64,000 bases of DNA from the NCBI RefSeq assembly GCF_002282895.1, contig NZ_NRRB01000001.1, positions 248,001 to 312,000 on the forward strand, given 5' to 3'. The translations under genes were made by a program, and so were the position numbers. Of this stretch, positions 28,893-35,910 are shown piece after piece. The notes under the pieces are model-generated. The model saw only the letters and a list, made by a program, of their open reading frames with translations. It did no database searches and was not told where the DNA came from. Positions within the stretch are counted from its first letter, which is position 1; the number at the start of each line of letters is the position of its first letter. The stretch is from Paraferrimonas haliotis. GTDB lineage: Bacteria; Pseudomonadota; Gammaproteobacteria; Enterobacterales; Shewanellaceae.

Positions 28893-31304
28893 ATGAGCAA
28901 AGATCCCCATTTCGATCGTGAGCAACAAAAGTATCAAAACCCCATTCCTAGCCGAGAATTCATTCTCGATCTTCTTCGCAGCCAATCCGCGCCGATGAAC
29001 CGTGAGCAAATCGGTATCTCGTTAGCGCTTACCGACGAAGAGCAGTGGGAAGGGTTGCGACGTCGCTTGCGCGCTATGGAGCGAGATGGTCAGCTGATAT
29101 TTACCCGCGCCAAAAGCTATGCGCTGCCGGAGCGGATGGATATGATCATAGGCACAGTGCTGGGTCATAAAGACGGCTTCGGCTTTTTGCGTCCCGAAGA
29201 AGACGGCCAAGACTTATTCATATCGAACCGCTGCATGGCTAAGTACTTTCACGGCGACAAGGTCATGGCGCAACCCATTGGCCATGATAAACGCGGCCGC
29301 CAAGAAGTTCGCTTGGTCAGGCTGCTTGAGCCCAGAAAAGCCGCCATCGTGGGGCGCTACCACACTCAGGGCAGCATCGCCTTTATCACGCCGCAAGATA
29401 AGCGCATTCCGCAAGATATTATTATCGAGAAAGGGGCGGCAAACGGCGCTAACCCCGGTGACATTTGCGTGGTGGAAATTCGAGAGCGGCCAACCCACTT
29501 TATGGCAGCCAAAGGCGAAGTAGTTGAGGTGCTTGGGCAACAAAATGCACCGGGCATGGAAATTGACATTGCCCTGCGTAATTTCGATCTGCCGCATCAA
29601 TGGAATACCCGCATTGACCGCCAACTACGAAAGCTTGGCGACGAGGTCAGCGAAACCGATAAAGGCAATCGCCAAGACCTGCGTCATTTGCCGTTTGTCA
29701 CCATCGACGGCAGCGATGCTCGCGATTTCGATGACGCGGTTTATGCCGAGAAAAAGCGCAGCGGTTGGCGCTTGTGGGTCGCCATTGCCGATGTCAGCCA
29801 CTACGTTAAAAAAGGCTCAGCGCTGGATGAGGAAGCCATAGCCCGCGGCAATTCGGTGTATTTCCCATCGCAAGTGATTCCAATGCTGCCGGAAAAATTA
29901 TCCAATGGCTTATGCTCGCTGAAACCTAAAGTGGACCGGCTGGCGATGGTGTGTGAAATGACCATTACCGCTCAAGGCAAACTGTCGGGCTTTAAGTTCT
30001 ACCCCGCGGTCATTCATTCCCATGCGCGGCTGATATACGAGCAAGTTGCGCAGGCGCTCACCGAGGGCAGCACAAACCAAGACCTGCAAGCCGTTTTGCC
30101 ACATTTACATGTACTGCAAGACCTGTATCTTGCCTTGGTGACTGCTCGGGAAGAGCGCGGCGCAATCGCCTTTGAAACTGAAGAAACCCAGTTTATTTTT
30201 AATGACGAGCGCAAAATTGAAGCCATTGTGCCCCGCAGTCGCAATCAAGCTCATAAAATCATTGAAGAGTGCATGATTGTCGCAAACGTCGCAGCTGCGC
30301 GCTTTGTTAAACGCCATAAAGCGGAAACCTTATATCGAGTCCATCAGCCGCCTTCAGAAACTAAGCTCAGCAGCTTTAGAGAGTTCGTTAACGAGCGCGG
30401 CCTTAATTTGGGTGGCGGTGAAGAGCCAACTCCGGCCGATTATTCTGAATTGCTTGAGCGCATTAAGGGCCGCGACGATGCCGAGCTTATCCAAATCATG
30501 CTGTTACGCAGCATGAGTCAAGCCATATACTCGGCCGACAATGACGGCCACTTTGGTTTGGCACTGGAGCAATATGCCCACTTTACCTCACCCATTAGGC
30601 GTTATCCTGATTTGCAGCTGCACAGAACCATTCGCTATTTGGTTAACCGAGAAGCCGCTCAGAAAGCCGGTAAAGCGCTCACTGAAAACTGGACGAGAGA
30701 CGGCGGCTACCTGTATCAAATCGAAGAGCTCGACGAGTTAGGTTTGCAATGTTCAACCACAGAACGCCGTGCCGATGACGCCACTCGCGAAGTCTCAGAT
30801 TGGCTAAAGTGTGAGTATATGCAAGCCCACATAGGGGATGAGTTTGAGGCGGTGATAGCCTCGGTCACCAGCTTTGGCTTTTTTGCTCGCCTTAAAGGCT
30901 TATTCATTGACGGGCTGGTGCACGTCTCCAGTTTGGCCAACGATTACTACCGATTCGATTCTGGTCGACAAATGTTGGTGGGTGAAAGCCAGGCCCGCAG
31001 TTATCGCATTGGTGATACTGTGTCGGTGAAAATCGCTGCGGTCAACCTAGACGATAAGCAAATCGACATGGTGCTCACCGACAACGCCAAAGCTAAGGCG
31101 AGCAAGGGCCGAACCAGCAACACCGGTAACAAAACCGGCTCAATTCGAGCGCAACTGCGAAAAGGCAATTTTGGCAAATCCAGCAGTTCAACAAAGAAAC
31201 GTCGCAGCTCGACGGGAAAAGGCAGCTATAAGTCCGCCTCAAAGCCGGCTAAGCCCTCTAAATCTAAGTCCTCTAAATCTAAGTCATCTAAACGGCGCAA
31301 ATAA
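28893..31304 (+). CDS. rnr: Ribonuclease R
   Basis: An 803-residue 3'-5' exoribonuclease that degrades structured RNA, including rRNA and tmRNA-tagged messages. Domains: N-terminal winged helix (about 20-75), two cold-shock/OB domains (about 80-230), the RNB catalytic domain (about 260-590) with 'IDGSDARDFDDAVY' holding the metal-binding Asp residues, an S1 domain (about 645-730, 'SVTSFGFFARLKGLFIDGLVHVS' region), and a Lys/Ser-rich tail. The last 20 codons contain a 15-base direct repeat coding for Lys-Ser-Lys-Ser-Ser. There is no nsrR gene upstream, unlike E. coli. rlmB follows after 28 bases. Confidence 0.95.
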   Translation: MSKDPHFDREQQKYQNPIPSREFILDLLRSQSAPMNREQIGISLALTDEEQWEGLRRRLRAMERDGQLIFTRAKSYALPERMDMIIGTVLGHKDGFGFLRPEEDGQDLFISNRCMAKYFHGDKVMAQPIGHDKRGRQEVRLVRLLEPRKAAIVGRYHTQGSIAFITPQDKRIPQDIIIEKGAANGANPGDICVVEIRERPTHFMAAKGEVVEVLGQQNAPGMEIDIALRNFDLPHQWNTRIDRQLRKLGDEVSETDKGNRQDLRHLPFVTIDGSDARDFDDAVYAEKKRSGWRLWVAIADVSHYVKKGSALDEEAIARGNSVYFPSQVIPMLPEKLSNGLCSLKPKVDRLAMVCEMTITAQGKLSGFKFYPAVIHSHARLIYEQVAQALTEGSTNQDLQAVLPHLHVLQDLYLALVTAREERGAIAFETEETQFIFNDERKIEAIVPRSRNQAHKIIEECMIVANVAAARFVKRHKAETLYRVHQPPSETKLSSFREFVNERGLNLGGGEEPTPADYSELLERIKGRDDAELIQIMLLRSMSQAIYSADNDGHFGLALEQYAHFTSPIRRYPDLQLHRTIRYLVNREAAQKAGKALTENWTRDGGYLYQIEELDELGLQCSTTERRADDATREVSDWLKCEYMQAHIGDEFEAVIASVTSFGFFARLKGLFIDGLVHVSSLANDYYRFDSGRQMLVGESQARSYRIGDTVSVKIAAVNLDDKQIDMVLTDNAKAKASKGRTSNTGNKTGSIRAQLRKGNFGKSSSSTKKRRSSTGKGSYKSASKPAKPSKSKSSKSKSSKRRK

Positions 31305-31332
31305 GCGACGTAAATAAAAGAGTTAAACAGTT

Positions 31333-32070
31333 ATGAGTAAGCAACAATGGGTATTTGGTCTTCATGCAATTCAAGCGATTTTAGAAAGACAGCCCGAGCA
31401 AGTGATAGAGCTATGGTGCTTAAAAGGACGCCAAGACGAACGAGTAAACCAGCTCATCGACTTAGCCAGCCAATTTGGCATTCCCATGCAACAAGCGGCT
31501 CGAAAAACCTTGGATGATAAAGCAGGCTCAAGCCAGCATCAGGGCGTTATCGCTCGAATAAAAGAAGCCAAGCCACTTAATGAGAACGACCTAGACCTCA
31601 TCATCAAGCAAACCGATAAGCCGCTGTTACTGATTCTAGATGGCGTAACCGATCCCCATAATCTTGGCGCTTGTTTACGCAATGCCGACGCCGCGGGCGT
31701 CGCTGCGGTTATAGTGCCAAAAGACAAATCGGTAGGCATTACGCCAACGGTTCGCAAAGTGGCGGTGGGTGCTGCTGAAGTGGTGCCGCTGGTGGCGGTG
31801 ACTAACTTAGCGAGAACCATGCGCCACTTGCAACAGCAAGGCGTGTGGATTGTGGGGGCCGCTGGAGAAGCCGATTGCGATCTATATCAAGCCGACCTAA
31901 AAGGGCCATTGGCCATTGCTATGGGTGCTGAAGGTAAAGGACTGCGCCGTCTTTCTCGAGAAAGCTGTGACACTTTAGTGTCCATTCCTATGCTGGGCAG
32001 CGTGTCGAGCTTAAACGTGTCCGTGGCAACCGGTATTTGTTTGTTTGAAGCGCTGCGACAACGACGCTAG
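31333..32070 (+). CDS. rlmB: 23S rRNA (guanosine-2'-O-)-methyltransferase RlmB
   Basis: A 245-residue SPOUT methyltransferase that methylates G2251 of 23S rRNA in the P-site loop. The N-terminal substrate-binding domain ('[18 protein letters not shown]') leads to the knotted catalytic domain with motif 1 '[16 protein letters not shown]', motif 2 '[12 protein letters not shown]' and motif 3 '[18 protein letters not shown]'. Length agrees with E. coli RlmB (243). The rnr-rlmB pair is conserved and likely forms one operon. Confidence 0.95.
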   Translation: MSKQQWVFGLHAIQAILERQPEQVIELWCLKGRQDERVNQLIDLASQFGIPMQQAARKTLDDKAGSSQHQGVIARIKEAKPLNENDLDLIIKQTDKPLLLILDGVTDPHNLGACLRNADAAGVAAVIVPKDKSVGITPTVRKVAVGAAEVVPLVAVTNLARTMRHLQQQGVWIVGAAGEADCDLYQADLKGPLAIAMGAEGKGLRRLSRESCDTLVSIPMLGSVSSLNVSVATGICLFEALRQRR

Positions 32071-32104
32071 AGCCAGTTACTCAACGCGATTTACTGAACG
32101 CGAG

Positions 32105-32848
32105 TTATTCAAAGGTATACAACAAATTAATGGTGGTGACGGTGTCGGTTCTTTTACTGTCCGCTGGAACCACCTTATTGTGTCTGACGAATAGTCCCAC
32201 TTTTAATGCCCAGTCTCTAAAGAACAAGTTTTTATAGCTCAAATCGAGCGTGGTTACGGTGTTTTCCTGACCCACCTCAGTGGTTAGGTCGGCGTTTAAG
32301 GTGGTGTATTGTTGCAGCTTTTGCTCAAACTTAGACGCCGCACGGAAAATGATTTCTCGGGTCGGGTGTGGATCCGGCACTTCGGTACTCACATTTGGCA
32401 AAGAGTAACGATAACCGGGACCGGCTTCAAAGCTCAGTTTTGATTTGCGGGTCTTAATGGCGTCAAAACCGTAACCGGTCGATACAATGTATTGTTTGGT
32501 AAACGAGCCGAAGGTATCCCAACTTAGATCGCCACGACCATACAAATAGTCGCCATCGGAAAACTTGTGATCCGACTGAAATTGAACCTGATACTGTTCA
32601 GCGGTGGTTTTTTCTGAGTCCGAGGCAAAGTAGGCTCGCAAGTTGCCTTCTTGCTTGTTGTCGTCGGTTTCATAAATGAGCTTGGTGCGACCATTGACCG
32701 ATGATGCGGTGGTGTTACCCGATGTGACCTGCAAGCCAAACTCAACCTCGGCACTGAAAGGAGTTTCTGGATCCTCATATTCAGGGGGCACGATAGCCCA
32801 CGCTGGAGTGGCAACAAGGATTAAAGGTAACAGGCAACGCAGTTTCAT
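32105..32848 (-). CDS. DUF481 family outer-membrane beta-barrel protein (YdiY-like)
   Basis: A 247-residue protein with a signal peptide (about 1-18, ending AWA), then strands typical of the DUF481 barrel: 'FSAEVEFGLQVTSGNTTASS', an early mark of this family, 'YLYGRGDLSWDTFGSF', 'SFEAGPGYRYSLP', 'DLSYKNLFFRDWALKVGLFVRH' region, and a final strand 'TVTTINLLYTFE' ending in an aromatic-acidic pair. Members such as YdiY are outer-membrane proteins of unknown function. It converges on rlmB (34 bases apart) and is divergent from rpsF. Confidence 0.85.
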   Translation of the reverse strand: MKLRCLLPLILVATPAWAIVPPEYEDPETPFSAEVEFGLQVTSGNTTASSVNGRTKLIYETDDNKQEGNLRAYFASDSEKTTAEQYQVQFQSDHKFSDGDYLYGRGDLSWDTFGSFTKQYIVSTGYGFDAIKTRKSKLSFEAGPGYRYSLPNVSTEVPDPHPTREIIFRAASKFEQKLQQYTTLNADLTTEVGQENTVTTLDLSYKNLFFRDWALKVGLFVRHNKVVPADSKRTDTVTTINLLYTFE

Positions 32849-32970
32849 TTATTAGCTTTAGTATTCACTGATGTATCAGGTTTAAGACAGCTGGCTATAA
32901 TACTTCACTCAACACCAAAGTAAAACGCCAACCAGTGGGAAATTAACCGCTAAATCTGCGTGAATAGCGC

Positions 32971-32999
32971 TTGAACTTGCTGGCGCTTTTCTGTACTAT
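32971..32999 (+). promoter_or_regulatory. Sigma-70 promoter of the rpsF operon
   Basis: TTGAAC (32971-32976), a 17-base spacer and TACTAT (32994-32999) with a GC-rich discriminator TCGCCGC. The resulting leader is about 90 bases and contains the stretch CTGATTAACCCGTAAGGAG just before rpsF. S6:S18 complexes are known to bind rpsF leaders through CCG/ACC elements in other bacteria; ACCCG is present but I could not draw a convincing full motif. Confidence 0.6.
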
Positions 33000-33095
33000 T
33001 CGCCGCTTGAATCAGTCACACATCTTTTGTTCCTTGCCTCTTAGCGGTCTGACTGAACCCAGAACGAGGCTGATTAACCCGTAAGGAGCTTTTAA

Positions 33096-33491
33096 ATGCG
33101 TCATTACGAAATCGTATTTATGGTTCACCCTGACCAGAGTGAACAAGTACCTGGCATGATCGAGCGTTACACCGGCATCATCACTGAAGCTGGCGGTACT
33201 ATCCATCGCTTGGAAGACTGGGGTCGTCGCCAACTGGCTTATCCTATCGACAAGCTGCACAAGGCCCACTACGTTCTGCTTAACGCAGAAGCAACTTCAG
33301 AATCTATCGCTGAATTGGAAACTGCTTTCCGTTTCAACGATGCAGTATTGCGCAACATGGTTATCCGTGCAAAAGACGCAGTAACTGAAGCTTCTCCTAT
33401 GGCTAAAGCCAAAGAAGAGCGTGAAAGCCGCCGTCCTGCTCCACAGCAAGACAAGCCTGCAGCAACCACTGAAGAAGCGAGCGCTGAGTAA
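33096..33491 (+). CDS. rpsF: 30S ribosomal protein S6
   Basis: A 131-residue S6, a protein of the central domain of the 30S platform that binds 16S rRNA with S18. '[25 protein letters not shown]' region, '[24 protein letters not shown]' region and '[13 protein letters not shown]' are family signatures. The tail is Glu/Ala/Pro rich ('[11 protein letters not shown]') rather than the poly-Glu tail that RimK extends in E. coli. AAGGAGCTTTTAA precedes the ATG. Start of the rpsF-priB-rpsR-rplI operon. Confidence 0.97.
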   Translation: MRHYEIVFMVHPDQSEQVPGMIERYTGIITEAGGTIHRLEDWGRRQLAYPIDKLHKAHYVLLNAEATSESIAELETAFRFNDAVLRNMVIRAKDAVTEASPMAKAKEERESRRPAPQQDKPAATTEEASAE

Positions 33492-33499
33492 GTTTTTAC

Positions 33500-33808
33500 G
33501 TGACCACTAATCATCTGCTTATTGTCGGCACCATAGCGTCAGCCCCAAGGCAAGTAACCAGTGCAGCGGGAATTCCCCACACAGTGTTGCAACTTGAGCA
33601 TCGCAGTGAGCAACAACAAGCAGGCTTGAATCGACAGGTTTTTTGTCCGATTAGAGTAGTGGTAAGCGGCAAGCATCTACAAGGTGCCTGCGCAAAACTG
33701 ACATCAGGCTGTAATGTGAAGGTGCAAGGTTTTCTCGCTTGGCAACAAGCTCGAGATGGCAATGGCAAACTCATGTTACACGCAGATTCTATAGAATTGA
33801 TAAGTTAG
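33500..33808 (+). CDS. priB: Primosomal replication protein PriB
   Basis: A 102-residue single-stranded-DNA-binding OB-fold dimer that acts with PriA and DnaT to reload DnaB at stalled forks. 'NHLLIVGTIASAPRQVTSAAGIPHT' region and 'GCNVKVQGFLAWQQARDGNGKLMLHADSIELI' region match PriB. It starts with GTG, eight bases after the rpsF stop, and ends with TAG eleven bases before rpsR, so it depends on the ribosomal operon for expression, as in E. coli. Confidence 0.95.
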   Translation: MTTNHLLIVGTIASAPRQVTSAAGIPHTVLQLEHRSEQQQAGLNRQVFCPIRVVVSGKHLQGACAKLTSGCNVKVQGFLAWQQARDGNGKLMLHADSIELIS

Positions 33809-33816
33809 GAGACTAA

Positions 33817-34047
<231 letters not shown>

Positions 34048-34087
34048 GCCGGTAAGCAATTCATAACTGAATTTAAGAGGAAAAGTA

Positions 34088-34537
34088 ATGAACATTATTT
34101 TGCTTGATAAAATCGCAAACCTTGGTGGCCTAGGTGACCAAGTTTCTGTAAAAGCTGGCTACGCTCGTAACTTCCTTTTGCCACAAGGCAAAGCGGTAGT
34201 TGCTACCAAAGCTAACGTAGAAGTATTCGAAGCTCGTCGCGCTGAATTAGAAGCCAAAATGGCTGAAGAATTAGCTGCTGCTGAAGCTCGTGCGGCTAAG
34301 TTAGCTGCTCTAGAAGGCGTTTCAATCGCTTCTAAAGCTGGTGACGAAGGCAAACTATTCGGCTCTATCGGTACTCGCGATATCGCTGAAGCAGTTTCTG
34401 CTGCTGGTGAAGAATTGGCTAAGTCTGAAGTTCGTCTACCAAACGGTGCTCTACGCAACGTTGGTGAGTTCGAAGTTGACGTCCAATTGCACACTGAAGT
34501 TAAAGCCGTTGTTAAAGTAAGCATTGTAGCTGAATAA
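34088..34537 (+). CDS. rplI: 50S ribosomal protein L9
   Basis: A 149-residue L9, which bridges the L1 stalk base and a long helix reaching outside the ribosome. The N-terminal RNA-binding domain reads '[19 protein letters not shown]' and '[16 protein letters not shown]'; the Ala/Glu-rich connecting helix spans about 45-75; the C domain includes '[15 protein letters not shown]'. It ends the operon; a terminator follows 25 bases after the stop. Confidence 0.98.
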   Translation: MNIILLDKIANLGGLGDQVSVKAGYARNFLLPQGKAVVATKANVEVFEARRAELEAKMAEELAAAEARAAKLAALEGVSIASKAGDEGKLFGSIGTRDIAEAVSAAGEELAKSEVRLPNGALRNVGEFEVDVQLHTEVKAVVKVSIVAE

Positions 34538-34562
34538 TAACGATTTTAATGACAGTAAAAAG

Positions 34563-34588
34563 ACACCGCCGTAAGGCGGTGTTTTTTT
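34563..34588 (+). terminator. Intrinsic terminator after rplI
   Basis: ACACCGCC (34563-34570) pairs with GGCGGTGT (34575-34582) on a GTAA tetraloop, followed by six or more T. Confidence 0.95.
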
Positions 34589-34663
34589 ATGGATATCGCT
34601 CACTTTGTTGTGGCGTTGGCTTAGGGTAAAATTAGCCCATTAAAGATACGTGAGGTCAGTCAA

Positions 34664-35605
34664 TTGACGTTTAGAGTGCTATTTATTGCCCTGCTGATGA
34701 TAACCAGCAGTGTGCAGGCTAATCCATATCCTCTGCCGGACGATGGCAGTCGCTTGGTTGGGCGTTTGCAGTATCACCAAGTGATCCATGGTCAGCATCT
34801 TGCTCAAATTGGCAACATGTATAATGTTGGGCTGATTGCGTTAATGGAAGCCAATCCGGGTGTGGATCCGTTTTTGCCAAAAGCGGGCACCATGCTGACC
34901 ATTCCAACGCAGGCCTTGTTGCCGGATGTGGCCCACAAAGGCATTGTTATCAATTTAGCCGAGTTAAGGCTGTATTTCTTCGAGCCTAAAACCAACAAGG
35001 TGCACATATTCCCGATTGGTATCGGTCGAGTGGGTCGCGAAACCCCTGAAATGGCTACCACCATTTCAATGCGCATTCCAAACCCGTCTTGGACGCCTAC
35101 CAAAGGCATTCGAGCCGATCATCTAGAGCGTACCGGTGAGGTTCTGCCTCCTATGGTCGCGGGCGGCTCTCCTGATAATCCATTGGGCTTATACGCGCTA
35201 AAGCTTGCTTATGGCGATGGCAGCTATTTAATTCACGGCACGAATAAAGACTTTGGCATTGGTATGCGGGTAAGCTCCGGATGCATACGTATGAATCCTG
35301 CCGATATTGAGTGGATTTTTGATAAAGTTCGCAAGGGAACACCGGTTCGCGTGATCAATCAAACCGTTAAGGCGGCACGAGAGCCCGATGGCAAACTCAT
35401 TATTGAAGTGCACTCGCCGCTCACCGAGCAGGAAGGCGATAGCGTCAGTCGTAAAATCGACTTCAGCCCTAAAGTTCGCTCGCTACTTGCAGAGTCGGAT
35501 GTGGATTCCCGTCAGCTCAAGCAAGAGCTTGAAGCGCAATTGGGTATACCGGTGAGGCTTAATATTCGCGCCCAACTGTCCGCCGTAGAGGCTAACGCTC
35601 ACTAA
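34664..35605 (+). CDS. L,D-transpeptidase (YkuD family) with N-terminal LysM-like region
   Basis: A 313-residue exported protein of the ErfK/YbiS/YcfS group. These enzymes use a catalytic Cys to crosslink peptidoglycan or to attach Braun lipoprotein. A signal peptide (about 1-19) precedes a LysM-like stretch ('HQVIHGQHLAQIGNMYNVG'), then the YkuD domain (about 95-230) with 'YLIHGTNKDFGIG' holding the conserved His near 190 and 'RVSSGCIRM' holding the Cys near 206. The best start is a TTG at 34664, eight bases after GAGG. An Lpp-type lipoprotein gene lies 8 kb downstream, a possible substrate. Confidence 0.9.
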   Translation: MTFRVLFIALLMITSSVQANPYPLPDDGSRLVGRLQYHQVIHGQHLAQIGNMYNVGLIALMEANPGVDPFLPKAGTMLTIPTQALLPDVAHKGIVINLAELRLYFFEPKTNKVHIFPIGIGRVGRETPEMATTISMRIPNPSWTPTKGIRADHLERTGEVLPPMVAGGSPDNPLGLYALKLAYGDGSYLIHGTNKDFGIGMRVSSGCIRMNPADIEWIFDKVRKGTPVRVINQTVKAAREPDGKLIIEVHSPLTEQEGDSVSRKIDFSPKVRSLLAESDVDSRQLKQELEAQLGIPVRLNIRAQLSAVEANAH

Positions 35606-35631
35606 TACGAGACTGCTAAGCCATTTTTACT

Positions 35632-35660
35632 CGCCGAGCCCATTGCAGCTCGGCGTTTTT
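35632..35660 (+). terminator. Intrinsic terminator after the L,D-transpeptidase gene
   Basis: CGCCGAGC (35632-35639) pairs with GCTCGGCG (35648-35655) around an eight-base loop and is followed by TTTTT. Confidence 0.92.
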
Positions 35661-35767
35661 ATCTCTCCTTTTAGAATTCCTTCTAATACCCTAAAAAGCC
35701 CGCTATAGCGTCGTTTTAGCGATGTTTTGCAAGGCTATTTATCGCTCAATATGTTAATGCATTGTTG

Positions 35768-35816
35768 TGAATACGTATGCATAAAGTTGTGGCAAAAAAA
35801 CAACCGTGCTTAACAT
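35768..35816 (+). promoter_or_regulatory. Candidate promoter and operator of the TonB receptor-pullulanase pair
   Basis: TGAATACGTATGCA (35768-35781) is a 14-base palindrome with one mismatched pair. It is followed six bases later by TTGTGG (35787-35792), an 18-base spacer and TAACAT (35811-35816). Palindromes of this size next to a -35 box are typical of LacI-type sugar repressors, which commonly control TonB receptor genes. The rest of the 305-base gap (35606-35910) shows the terminator of the previous gene and otherwise only AT-rich sequence. Confidence 0.35.
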
Positions 35817-35910
35817 AGATAAAATAACAAACCCACGAAATCGGTTAATTTGGTTGTATAAGTGGTTTTTGGGTTACTAAAAAAAGCGGTAACTACACAA
35901 GGGGATAAGG

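Noticed and set aside
33005-33095. S6:S18-binding RNA motif in the rpsF leader
   Set aside because: CCG and ACC elements can be found, but I could not place them in one convincing stem, so it is mentioned only in the promoter entry.
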